Shown here in pieces: positions 12,409-19,068 of a DNA stretch of 28,050 nucleotides (positions within the stretch are counted from its first letter, which is position 1; the number at the start of each line of letters is the position of its first letter). A model generated the notes under the pieces. That model was not told where the DNA came from, made no database searches, and saw nothing but the letters and a program-made list of their open reading frames with translations. Origin of the DNA: a virus. The stretch lies in the IMG/VR virus record IMGVR_UViG_3300021959_000296, positions 1 to 28,050 of that record; one strand, written 5' to 3'. A program made the translations under genes and the position numbers.

Positions 12409-12957
12409 ATGAGTGATACGCTACTATTGAACGCAAACTACGAACCTGTTAGTATTTTGCCACTAAGTGTAATCGGCTGGCAACAGGCAATCAAATTAGT
12501 ATTTCTAGACAAAGTTAAAATAGTAGAAACATACGAAGATCGTGTGATACGTAGTCCTTCTACAGAGATAAAATTGCCTAGTGTTTGTGTAACCAAAGAA
12601 TACTTTAACCCAATGAAAAAAGTAAAGTTTACACGGAACAATTTATATCTGCGCGATATGTATCAATGCCAATATTGTAGTGATGTGTTTGGAAACAAAC
12701 ACCTAACCATTGATCATGTTATTCCTCGAAGTAAGGGAGGGATTACCAGTTGGGAAAACTGTGTAACAGCATGTAGAGACTGTAACTTCCGCAAAGGCAA
12801 CAAGATTATGAAGCCTCTTAAAGAACCTGTTAATCCTGAATATTATCACTTGGTAGCTAAGTGGCGTCGGAGGCCTGGCAATATTAGTGTGCGGTCCGAA
12901 TGGATAAGGTTCTTACACGTAGACGAACAAAAGGTTAACGTTCAGACTTCTCGCTAG
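12409..12957 (+). CDS. HNH endonuclease, stand-alone
   Basis: 182 aa starting MSDTLLLNANYEPVSILP. The C-terminal half carries a zinc-HNH module: CQYC (87-90), the catalytic His in LTIDHVIPRSKGG (H103), Asn in SWENC (N117), and CRDC (122-125). The N-terminal LLNANYEPVSILPLSVIGWQQA and the central VCVTKEYF resemble the HNH proteins widespread in cyanobacteria, marine bacteria and their phages. Such enzymes nick or cut DNA; in T4-like phages free-standing HNH genes can be homing endonucleases or packaging helpers. It is alone on the + strand between late - strand genes, next to the terminase gene, with its own promoter-like box and terminator, as expected for a mobile intergenic insertion. The ribosome binding site is weak (AAGGG, about 14 bases away). 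Confidence 0.9.
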   Translation: MSDTLLLNANYEPVSILPLSVIGWQQAIKLVFLDKVKIVETYEDRVIRSPSTEIKLPSVCVTKEYFNPMKKVKFTRNNLYLRDMYQCQYCSDVFGNKHLTIDHVIPRSKGGITSWENCVTACRDCNFRKGNKIMKPLKEPVNPEYYHLVAKWRRRPGNISVRSEWIRFLHVDEQKVNVQTSR

Positions 12958-13075
12958 AAGTCTTTTTTTGTTCCTTCTCACTTTCATGTTTATATTCATC
13001 AGGAACGGAACCCCACCCTACAGTGCGGTCCCATTGTCTTTGGGTGTACTTGTTTGTAGGTTTATCCTTGCTCAT
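12935..13075 (-). CDS. Unknown 46-aa hydrophilic protein
   Basis: Starts MSKDKPTNKYTQRQWDRTV, with AGGTAAG about 7 bases upstream of the ATG at 13075, just after the PiT-like gene stop. The protein is charged throughout and ends in a Lys/Glu/Ser-rich tail that reads through the antisense of the HNH terminator. The last 23 bases overlap the end of the HNH gene on the other strand. No family recognised. The ribosome binding site and tight spacing to the gene upstream make it credible despite its size. Confidence 0.6.
   Translation of the reverse strand: MSKDKPTNKYTQRQWDRTVGWGSVPDEYKHESEKEQKKTSSEKSER
12945..12969 (+). terminator. Intrinsic terminator of the HNH gene
   Basis: GACTTCT (12945-12951) / AGAAGTC (12956-12962), 4-base loop, followed by seven T's (12963-12969). 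The stem includes the TAG stop of the HNH gene. It also encodes part of the small convergent gene on the other strand. Confidence 0.9.
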
Positions 13076-13093
13076 AATACTACTTACCTATTA

Positions 13094-14053
13094 TTACCAG
13101 CCATTGGGTACAACAAGGTAGTGGATAAACAGCACAATACCAACACTAGCACCAAGTCCAATCATCATTTTGATAAAGTCTCTGGTTACAAGTGGGAATA
13201 CCTGTTTCATTTTAGTATTGTAAACTGTAGCAATAGCAAGTTCTCTACCTGTTAGCAAGCCTACAAATACCCATGTTGTTGACATTGGTATTGAGTTTAG
13301 TTCTTTAAAGAAGTAAAGTATTACAAAGTAAACCAAGTCAATTAGTGTGGCACTTCTAATATAATGTGTGGTGCTTTTTTCCAACACAATGTTTTGGATC
13401 TTACCGCCACGTTCCTTAAACATCCATGCTAGCCCGCCTACAAACACAATGCTAATAACTATCATCATATCTACAGGAACTTGGCGTGGCAAGAACACTG
13501 CAATGTTAGCCATGTCATGACTTAACCAGGTCCACCATAGCAAGCCTGTTGTTCCCCATTGTGCTACACGCCAGTATGGTCTACTCCAATGATCACCAAT
13601 TGACTTGTTTTCATCTATAATTCTACTGATAACGTGCCACAGCGCATAAGCACTTATTGCGGCGATAGCATAGCCCATGACTGATTTCATAAGCATTTTT
13701 TCAAGCACGAAACTACTTGCAAATGCACTTAAAACTAAAAAGGACGTACTAACTGGTACGCCCACTCTGGTTAACAGTAACAGTATTGCTGGTGCAACAG
13801 CATGATACCATTGCACTTCTTGGAATGGGATCTTAGTTAGCCGTCCATAACTAATGTCACCTGCATGTGTGTACCATCCGTACCACAATGCCCATAATAA
13901 AACCGCACTAGATGCGGCCCAAAGAATCTTATAATTAAAACGTTCGTGATTGCTAGCAATCCAAGTACCTAGCGTTTGTACGCTGTCATTTGCTATAACA
14001 CTGTATGCTGCCAATAAAAAGCCTATGCCCATCCATAGTGTTAATTGATCCAT
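13094..14053 (-). CDS. PiT-family-like inorganic phosphate transporter
   Basis: 319 aa, starting MDQLTLWMGIGFLLAAYSV, with about eight to ten hydrophobic segments. It shows the internal duplication of the PiT/PHO4 family: the first half has ANDSVQTLGT (21-30) and GVPVSTSF (98-105); the second half has SHDMANIAVFLP (178-189) and SIPMSTTWVFVGLLTG (254-269). These match the GxNDxANxxGT and PxSTTH-type signatures, although H replaces N before the second Asp and the loop between halves is short. PiT carriers import phosphate by ion symport; in a phage it would act in the host inner membrane to supply phosphate for DNA synthesis. Length is below bacterial PitA (about 500). AGAGGA precedes the ATG. 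A diverged membrane protein of other function cannot be excluded. Confidence 0.75.
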   Translation of the reverse strand: MDQLTLWMGIGFLLAAYSVIANDSVQTLGTWIASNHERFNYKILWAASSAVLLWALWYGWYTHAGDISYGRLTKIPFQEVQWYHAVAPAILLLLTRVGVPVSTSFLVLSAFASSFVLEKMLMKSVMGYAIAAISAYALWHVISRIIDENKSIGDHWSRPYWRVAQWGTTGLLWWTWLSHDMANIAVFLPRQVPVDMMIVISIVFVGGLAWMFKERGGKIQNIVLEKSTTHYIRSATLIDLVYFVILYFFKELNSIPMSTTWVFVGLLTGRELAIATVYNTKMKQVFPLVTRDFIKMMIGLGASVGIVLFIHYLVVPNGW

Positions 14054-14084
14054 TGTGTGTATTCCTCTGTGTAATTGATTTAAG

Positions 14085-14252
14085 TTATTTAGTAGGGCGA
14101 TCTTTAACTATGTAATAACACTTGGTTTTTGCTTCTTCAACAGAACAGTTAAATTCTTTTGCTACCATATCATAAAAAGGCTCAGGATCTATACCTTGCT
14201 GTACCTGTGACCAGGCTTGGTACATCCATTCAATTCGTGTTTCATCATCCAT
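14085..14252 (-). CDS. Unknown 55-aa acidic protein
   Basis: Starts MDDETRIEWMYQAWSQVQQ, with GGAGAG at good distance from the ATG at 14252. It is helical and acidic with a central FYDMVAKEFNCSVEEAKT stretch that looks like a small helix-turn-helix-like bundle, and it ends with KDRPTK. It lies 31 bases upstream of the PiT-like gene in the same direction, so the two are probably one unit. No family recognised. Confidence 0.7.
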   Translation of the reverse strand: MDDETRIEWMYQAWSQVQQGIDPEPFYDMVAKEFNCSVEEAKTKCYYIVKDRPTK

Positions 14253-14289
14253 AGTACTCTCCACTATGTATAAAGTAGCATGTTAGCAA

Positions 14290-14493
14290 TTAGTTGTCAA
14301 TGGGTTTTTCGCCAGTTAGGTATGGTCTGGCAAACCAGAGTTTAAACCATTCGGGTGTGCCTGGTTTAATGTTATGCTTGCGTTGTAGTTTGGCTTTTTC
14401 TGTGCCAGTATGACTGATGTTAGCAGGCAGTATGCTTTCGTTAGCATGTCCTGTTATGCCAGCAAGTCTTTTTAAACGTTCTATATCAGTCAT
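14290..14493 (-). CDS. Unknown 67-aa protein with LKRLAGI N-terminus
   Basis: Starts MTDIERLKRLAGITGHANE. The N-terminal RLKRLAGI segment is a short motif I have seen in marine T4-like virion-associated proteins, and it resembles the end of the 587-aa protein. The rest (TPEWFKLWFARPYLTGEKP) is aromatic and basic. It overlaps the lipoprotein gene by eight bases, which implies coupling. Function unknown. Confidence 0.7.
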   Translation of the reverse strand: MTDIERLKRLAGITGHANESILPANISHTGTEKAKLQRKHNIKPGTPEWFKLWFARPYLTGEKPIDN

Positions 14494-14740
14494 TGCATTT
14501 CTTGCCAGTTTTAACAGATCCTACTTCCAATGTTAACTTGTTAACTTGTTTAAAGTATAACTTGTCTCCTGGGTGTAGGTTAATTAAACCTGGTAAAATG
14601 AAAAATGCTGTTTCGCCTTCGTTTGGATTTTTGACAACTTCGTGGCACCCTACAAAGTCATAAGCAACTTCACCTTTTGTATACATTGGTGAACATGCTC
14701 CTACTAATAGTAGAGCAACAACTGGAATTAATTTTTTCAT
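14486..14740 (-). CDS. Small lipoprotein
   Basis: 84 aa starting MKKLIPVVALLLVGACSPM. A Lys-Lys N-terminus, a hydrophobic core and the lipobox LVGAC, with cleavage expected before Cys16, mark a type II signal peptide; the mature product would be a lipid-anchored periplasmic protein of about 69 residues. Mature cysteines (C32, C82) could form a disulfide. Small phage lipoproteins include Rz1-type spanins and superinfection-exclusion factors. It lacks the proline-rich sequence typical of Rz1, and it is not embedded in an Rz gene, so exclusion or envelope modification is more likely than lysis; this is inference. It is coupled to the gene before it by a 4-base ATGA overlap. Confidence 0.8.
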   Translation of the reverse strand: MKKLIPVVALLLVGACSPMYTKGEVAYDFVGCHEVVKNPNEGETAFFILPGLINLHPGDKLYFKQVNKLTLEVGSVKTGKKCND

Positions 14741-15096
14741 TTGTTTTTTCTTTTGATAGGACCTTGTGCGACTGTGATGCTTTGTGTGTTTACATCTGGC
14801 ATTTCGTTACTGCCTTCGCCTTTGGTCAATTTATGTTTTGTGGTAACGCCCATACGCTTTTTAGCGGCATCAATAATTTCTTGTTCACCATCGCTATATG
14901 CAAGTGTTACCATACGTCCTTGTGTAGGACCATCTTCAGGCATATCAACACCGTCTGGTGATCCAGCTAGGCTTATGCCAAAACGATAGGCACCATAGTA
15001 ATCTGTATTCCAAGATTGTGCGCCTGGTAATGCGTGTTGTGCGCTTTTACGTAGTTGGCGTCGCTTGCGTTCAGTTAAAAAATCTTTGGCTCGCAT
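14737..15096 (-). CDS. Unknown 119-aa basic protein, capsid-targeting-like N-terminus
   Basis: Starts MRAKDFLTERKRRQLRKSA. I placed the start at 15096, one base past the preceding stop, because AGGAAAT lies just upstream and the longer frame would overlap that gene by over 150 bases. The N-terminal MRAKDFLTE resembles T4 capsid-targeting peptides cleaved after (L/I)xE. The rest is basic with a conserved-looking DYYGAYRFGISLAGSPDG segment, then a Lys-rich tail (GPIKRKNK). It may be an internal head protein. No family recognised. Confidence 0.75.
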   Translation of the reverse strand: MRAKDFLTERKRRQLRKSAQHALPGAQSWNTDYYGAYRFGISLAGSPDGVDMPEDGPTQGRMVTLAYSDGEQEIIDAAKKRMGVTTKHKLTKGEGSNEMPDVNTQSITVAQGPIKRKNK

Positions 15097-15097
15097 A

Positions 15098-15694
15098 TTA
15101 CCATTTCCTACAAGACCAATAACGTGCCTTTGTTTTTGGTCCTGGGTTATCGCAATTATGTCTGGCACGAAAGCTCTTACGTGCCTTAGGATTTGATTTT
15201 CTAATACGCATAGTTTTTTGGCCGGCTTTTTTAGCACTTGTTCCGCCGTGTCCAAAGTTAACTTTTTTTACATTTCCTGTTTTAGGATCTTTTACATAGA
15301 CTTTAAACTTTTTAACATCGCCGGCCATTGGCTTGTTTAGTTCAACCTTACGTCCTTGGTACTCTGCTTCGTCTAACCCTAGCGCCTGACGTAGACTATT
15401 AAGTTCTTCAATAACATCTTCTGAATCCTCATCGTCTGATGTTTCAGTGTTATCGTATTCACCTTGTTCTTCTATGGCTTGATCCTTAGAGGCCTCATCT
15501 GTTTCGTCAAGGTCTTCTAGTGCGTTGTAGCCCTCAAACATTTTAAAAGATTCAGGATCACCTGCTACAACAATAAAATCTTCTTCGCTTTCTAATACAT
15601 ATGTGGACACACAGGTTTCGTCCATTTCAAAGTCAATGTTATCACCTAAAGTTGGGAGTTCTGTTTCTCTAAGATAGGATGCAAAACTTTTCAT
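15098..15694 (-). CDS. Probable virion protein with basic Arg/Lys-rich C-terminus
   Basis: 198 aa starting MKSFASYLRETELPTLGDN, with AGAGGTAAG before the ATG at 15694; a longer start would overlap the gene before it. The N-terminus MKSFASYLRE is strongly like the T4 capsid-targeting/prohead-protease recognition peptide. The middle is highly acidic (about 75-110). The C-terminal 60 residues are basic and rich in Gly, Lys and aromatic residues: VNFGHGGTSAKK, RIRKSNPKARKSF, RARHNCDNPGPKTKARYWSC. I have seen such a C-terminal module in marine T4-like virion proteins. The acid/base split suggests a DNA-associated internal head protein. Function not established. Confidence 0.8.
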   Translation of the reverse strand: MKSFASYLRETELPTLGDNIDFEMDETCVSTYVLESEEDFIVVAGDPESFKMFEGYNALEDLDETDEASKDQAIEEQGEYDNTETSDDEDSEDVIEELNSLRQALGLDEAEYQGRKVELNKPMAGDVKKFKVYVKDPKTGNVKKVNFGHGGTSAKKAGQKTMRIRKSNPKARKSFRARHNCDNPGPKTKARYWSCRKW

Positions 15695-15699
15695 ACTGC

Positions 15700-16527
15700 T
15701 TACCTCTGAACTAGAATTGATTGGTAGTTTTGTAACCAAGATTCACCAAGACGTGGTTCTGCACTCTCGTCTTTATCACTTTTAGGCAATTCTATCTTGG
15801 TAATTTTAAAATCATCTGGCTTGCTGTTGTCAAGTGACATAAACTCTTCATAACTTAAATAGAAATCAGAGTCTGGATCGTAGTAGGAACCTTCTTTGGG
15901 ATCATAGTAAACAACTTTGCCCGAGCGTGTTTGGAATGGACCTTCAAGCCCATCGCGTTCCTGGTATCTGTCTTTATCCATAGGAGGCATATCGTAATGA
16001 CCTTCTGGCAGATCATGTTCCCATAATGTTTCATCGTGCTGATTAGAATCTATCCACTGCAAAAGTGGCCACACTGTATTAACTACTTGATTAGCAAAGT
16101 GTGGATCATTATAATCTTCCGTCTGCTCTAGCTGTTTTGCTGTTTTACGTAAAGCAATCATATCATCAGCATGTTTTTCAATTTGAGAACCCCTAAAGTT
16201 TTTGACGTGATTCTCTAACCATGTGTATACGTCGTATACGTCATTTGAATACTTGTTAGCAAGGTTGCCTTCATACTCTTGTTGTCCACGCTCTAATGCC
16301 TTACCGGCTGCTCTTAGACTACCTAATAATTCTACTACATCTTCGGGACCATTGATATATGCTTCTGTCAGATCATGTTGCCCACCACAGTGTTCACAAC
16401 TTTCATCACAACCACATTTGCCTTCTGCGTTAATCTTATTGCCACAACAAGAACATTCCTTACCAGATTCGCTTAGTGCGTCTTCTGTTTCTGCAATAGC
16501 GGATAGTTTATCTAATAAATCTCTCAT
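15700..16527 (-). CDS. Unknown 275-aa protein with Cys-rich zinc-binding N-terminus
   Basis: Starts MRDLLDKLSAIAETEDALSE at ATG 16527, one base past the preceding stop; AAGGA lies about 8 bases upstream. Residues about 23-50 hold several Cys pairs (CSCCG, CGC, CEHCGG) able to bind one or two zinc ions. A helical region follows (VVELLGSLRAAGKALERG), then an acidic, Asp- and Tyr-rich C-terminal half (YYDPKEGSYYDPDSDFYLSYEEF). The N-terminal helix is again capsid-targeting-like. Between the gp16 candidate and gp17 in late orientation, it is a likely structural or packaging accessory, but unrecognised. Confidence 0.75.
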   Translation of the reverse strand: MRDLLDKLSAIAETEDALSESGKECSCCGNKINAEGKCGCDESCEHCGGQHDLTEAYINGPEDVVELLGSLRAAGKALERGQQEYEGNLANKYSNDVYDVYTWLENHVKNFRGSQIEKHADDMIALRKTAKQLEQTEDYNDPHFANQVVNTVWPLLQWIDSNQHDETLWEHDLPEGHYDMPPMDKDRYQERDGLEGPFQTRSGKVVYYDPKEGSYYDPDSDFYLSYEEFMSLDNSKPDDFKITKIELPKSDKDESAEPRLGESWLQNYQSILVQR

Positions 16528-16528
16528 A

Positions 16529-16981
16529 TCATTTTTCCTTAGCGATGTCAAACTTAACGGAATTTTTTGTGAAGTCTTTAAGCATGCTCTCAGTACGCTT
16601 GTCGCCTACCATCTCTTGCTTGCCTGCGTCGTCTTCGGCGTCTTGCTCTTCAGCTACAAACTCAGCGCCATCTACAGCAACTAGTATGTTTGCGGCAGGG
16701 ATACCGGCACGGTCAACAATTAAACGCTTGATACCAAAGTCTGTTGCTGGGTACTTGACTTCAATCTCAAATACGTGAGATTCAACAGGACCTAGTCTAT
16801 GGAACTCTGGCTGTTCGCTGATTGGTGTACGCTTTGCTTTGCCTAATGATTCTACTTGGTAGACATCAACGGCATTCTTGATGCGATCCATTGTCTCTTT
16901 AGTTGGTTCAACACCAGCTAGTTTGACTTTAAACTGATAGGTTTTGTCAGTTTCAAAATAATATGTGGCAAATGTTTTCAT
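16529..16981 (-). CDS. Unknown 150-aa late protein downstream of gp16
   Basis: Starts MKTFATYYFETDKTYQFKV. The start matches the short Lys-Thr-Phe N-termini of its neighbours. The body alternates strands and helices: YQFKVKLAGVEPTKETMDRIKNAV; HVFEIEVKYPATDFGIKRLIV. This suggests a ferredoxin-like alpha/beta fold, followed by a Glu/Asp-rich linker and a basic end. No family recognised. A GATAAATAC late motif sits 28 bases upstream, so it may begin its own late transcript. Confidence 0.75.
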   Translation of the reverse strand: MKTFATYYFETDKTYQFKVKLAGVEPTKETMDRIKNAVDVYQVESLGKAKRTPISEQPEFHRLGPVESHVFEIEVKYPATDFGIKRLIVDRAGIPAANILVAVDGAEFVAEEQDAEDDAGKQEMVGDKRTESMLKDFTKNSVKFDIAKEK

Positions 16982-17009
16982 TTCATAATCCGTTAAAATG
17001 TTATTTTAT

Positions 17010-17018
17010 GTATTTATC
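17010..17018 (-). promoter_or_regulatory. Late-promoter-like motif GATAAATAC
   Basis: Minus-strand GATAAATAC immediately after the stop of the gp16 candidate and 28 bases before the ATG at 16981, an ordinary distance for a late promoter with a short leader. Confidence 0.6.
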
Positions 17019-17525
17019 CTAATCGTTTGATTTATTAGCTTCCAATAGTTGCTTCAATAGCTCGTCTCTGCTAATTACAACGCCTTCGCTTTCCATAACA
17101 CCGTCATCTTGGTTTGAATCTTTTTTGATCTGATGGTCTAGTCTTGCTTTCTGTAACTGTAATTGCACCATCTTTAGCTTCTTATCCATCTTGGCTGTTT
17201 TGGCTGTGATAGCGTGTCCAAGTAGTCCATTGGCTGTTTGTAGGATCATGCCTGCAAAGCGAGGATCTACGTTCATGCCAAGATCCATTAAGTCTTGAAA
17301 CTTTTCTTGTGCTAGGCTAGCAAGCTCATCCATTTCTTGGTCACTTGCTTCGAGGTCTCTAACTGTGGGAAGTGCAACGTTGATTTTATCAATAGCATTG
17401 TCTACACTGCGAATAGTTTCTGTGTGTACTGCTATTTCTTGTTTGGTTGTTTCAACGTCTGGATCCTTTGCTTCGTGTATGTCTGCAGGATCCACGTTAA
17501 AGAATTCTTCTAGTTTTTTTGTCAT
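17019..17525 (-). CDS. gp16: Probable gp16 terminase small subunit
   Basis: 168 aa; T4 gp16 is 164. Starts MTKKLEEFFNVDPADIHEA, with GGAGGT before the ATG. The layout fits gp16: an acidic, flexible N-terminus, a central helical pair (SDQEMDELASLAQEKFQDLMDLGMN, then PRFAGMILQTANGLLGHAITA), and a long basic coiled coil (KMDKKLKMVQLQLQKARLDHQI) for ring assembly, ending in a flexible acidic tail. The phrase around DPRFAGMILQTA corresponds to the T4 segment on relatives' age and order that precedes the coiled coil. It recognises DNA and stimulates gp17. Its transcript has a GTAAATAC box. Assignment by architecture only; a scaffold-type helical protein is the main alternative. Confidence 0.65.
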   Translation of the reverse strand: MTKKLEEFFNVDPADIHEAKDPDVETTKQEIAVHTETIRSVDNAIDKINVALPTVRDLEASDQEMDELASLAQEKFQDLMDLGMNVDPRFAGMILQTANGLLGHAITAKTAKMDKKLKMVQLQLQKARLDHQIKKDSNQDDGVMESEGVVISRDELLKQLLEANKSND

Positions 17526-17544
17526 TATAGACCTCCGTTACTGT

Positions 17545-17552
17545 GTATTTAC
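17545..17552 (-). promoter_or_regulatory. Late-promoter-like motif GTAAATAC
   Basis: Minus-strand GTAAATAC 19 bases upstream of the ATG of the gp16 candidate, with GGAGGT in between. It comes directly after the terminator of the dctP-like cassette, so it restarts transcription for the late genes that follow. Confidence 0.6.
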
Positions 17553-17572
17553 GTAACTTAGGACTGTAAATG

Positions 17573-17599
17573 AAAAAAGGCACCCTAAGGTGCCTTTTT
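17573..17599. terminator. Intrinsic terminator after the dctP-like gene
   Basis: GGCACC (17579-17584) / GGTGCC (17589-17594) with a 4-base loop. Six T's follow on the - strand (17578-17573) and five on the + strand, so it works both ways. It lies 19 bases beyond the dctP-like stop. Confidence 0.9.
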
Positions 17600-17617
17600 C
17601 CTTAGTGATTATGCTAA

Positions 17618-18559
17618 TTATGCACGTTTAATTGCGTCAACAATAGCATGGTCGAAGCCGTAATCCTTTTCATAAAGATGAGCTGTAGCTTTAGCAAAAC
17701 GCTCTTGCTCTTCTTTACTTAGATGCACAACTTCAATGTTGTCTGCTTCACAACGAGCCTGTGTCTTTTCAACATCAGCTACACTGATTGAACGCTCGTA
17801 CTGTGCGGCAACTAGTGCGGCATCAGAAACAATCTTCTGCTCAGCTTCGCTTAGTTCATTCCAGAAGCCTTCAGCAATTAGAATGCTTGTTAGGAATAAG
17901 CTATGCTCTGTGTGGTTAACAACTTTGGACACTTTGTTTTGTCCTAGTGCATAAACACGTGGGTATGTGCTTTCACCAACTGTAACTGTTGAGTTGTCGA
18001 TGTTTTCTGTTAGCTCTTCTAGTTCCATTGGAACAACATCTGCACCCATTGCTTTGAATGTGTCAATAGCAACTGGTGAGAATGAAGTGCGAACTTTCAT
18101 ACCACGTAAGTCTTCAATACGACGAACTGCTTCTTGTCCTGGGACAATACGGAAGCCGCCGCTGTATGTAAATGCTAGACCTTTAACAGCCTTACCGCTC
18201 TTGGTTAGACCGTTTAATAGTCCTTTACCAACTTCACCTTCAAATACACGTGAAGCATGGTCGTGGTCCTTAAATAGGAATGGCATATCTAGCGCACGGA
18301 ATTCTGGGCAGATCTGACCTAGTGAAACTGTGTATGTCTGTGACATTTCAATTTCACGATTGTCTAGTAGATCTACTAGATCGTGTTTGCTAACTAGCTT
18401 GCCTTCTTGATACTTATTTGAGTAATCACCTAGAGTCATTACTTCGATTTCAAATGCGCCATTGCTCTTTTCAGCAACTTCTGCTTCAAAGACTTTTGCG
18501 GCACGAATGAAAAGCTCGATTGGCTCGTGTGCGAGAACCCAACGGATTTTCTTTGTCAT
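17618..18559 (-). CDS. TRAP-transporter solute-binding protein (DctP-like), no signal peptide
   Basis: 313 aa in one piece, close to DctP-family mature length. Typical elements are FIRAAKVFEAEVAEKSNG near the start, PFLF after the first domain, LRGMKVRTSFSP (151-162) holding the ligand-clamping Arg (R157), and FKAMGADVVPMELEEL after it. In hosts these periplasmic receptors bind carboxylates or related organic acids and pass them to DctQM. Here the protein begins MTKKIRWVLAHEP, where mature receptors begin: there is no signal peptide, and an in-frame stop just upstream rules out an extended start. AAGGAG precedes the ATG. The gene has its own -10/-35-like promoter and terminator inside the late block. 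It would stay in the cytoplasm or be built into the virion. Confidence 0.9.
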   Translation of the reverse strand: MTKKIRWVLAHEPIELFIRAAKVFEAEVAEKSNGAFEIEVMTLGDYSNKYQEGKLVSKHDLVDLLDNREIEMSQTYTVSLGQICPEFRALDMPFLFKDHDHASRVFEGEVGKGLLNGLTKSGKAVKGLAFTYSGGFRIVPGQEAVRRIEDLRGMKVRTSFSPVAIDTFKAMGADVVPMELEELTENIDNSTVTVGESTYPRVYALGQNKVSKVVNHTEHSLFLTSILIAEGFWNELSEAEQKIVSDAALVAAQYERSISVADVEKTQARCEADNIEVVHLSKEEQERFAKATAHLYEKDYGFDHAIVDAIKRA

Positions 18560-18589
18560 GGTTTATATTCTCCTTAATTAGTTTCCGGA

Positions 18590-18617
18590 ATTATAAAGGA
18601 ATTTGCAATACCTACAA
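18590..18617 (-). promoter_or_regulatory. Sigma70-like promoter for the dctP-like gene
   Basis: On the - strand: TTGTAG (18617-18612), 16-bp spacer, perfect TATAAT (18595-18590), about 30 bases upstream of the ATG. The -35 box is weak, the -10 is consensus. A GGTAAATAA late-like stretch overlaps the stop of the upstream gene, so some late transcription may also enter. Confidence 0.6.
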
Positions 18618-18633
18618 TTAAGTATCGCTATGT

Positions 18634-19068
18634 TTATTTACCTTTTCCTTGGTGAAATATCTGTTCTTCCGTAATTATTTTAAAATTTAAGCCCTTGCTA
18701 TTACACCAAACCTTTGCGGCTTCCCATTTTACCATGTTCAGCACTGCATATGCTTGGTCTCTTCTACTTTTGGCTTCTTCCAAACTTGTTTCTTTCTTGG
18801 GCTTAACTTCGATAACATCTGCTTGATGCTTGCCATTGCGATCAATGTAATAGATCAAAAAGTCTGGAACGTAGATAGTTTGTTTACCAGTAAAAGGGTT
18901 TTTGTAGTTGATGTGTACTGCTTCGCTGGCCCATTTAAGTATATTAGGGTTGTTGTCGCAGAAACGCATGAATACATGTTCCCAACTTGAACGATAGGTT
19001 GGTTGTCTTTTACCTACATATTTGTCAGGGTTTAAGACTTGGTACTTGCCCTGTGCATACTTGCTCAT
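18634..19068 (-). CDS. gp4: gp4 head completion protein (TnsA-like PD-(D/E)XK fold)
   Basis: 144 aa; T4 gp4 is about 150. Features: KYQVLNPDKYVG near the start, YRSSWEHVFMRFCDNNPNIL (25-44) with the family Glu, then VPDFLIYY and DVIEVKPKKE, giving the D...ExK catalytic pattern of a PD-(D/E)XK fold. gp4 joins the head at the end of packaging, together with gp50, so that tails can attach; in T4 it is thought to trim or protect the DNA end. The start overlaps the preceding stop (ATGA). Confidence 0.85.
   Translation of the reverse strand: MSKYAQGKYQVLNPDKYVGKRQPTYRSSWEHVFMRFCDNNPNILKWASEAVHINYKNPFTGKQTIYVPDFLIYYIDRNGKHQADVIEVKPKKETSLEEAKSRRDQAYAVLNMVKWEAAKVWCNSKGLNFKIITEEQIFHQGKGK

Noticed and set aside
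12968-13255. + strand ORF after the HNH gene
   Set aside because: It starts inside the terminator T tract and covers the antisense of the small - gene and the PiT-like gene.
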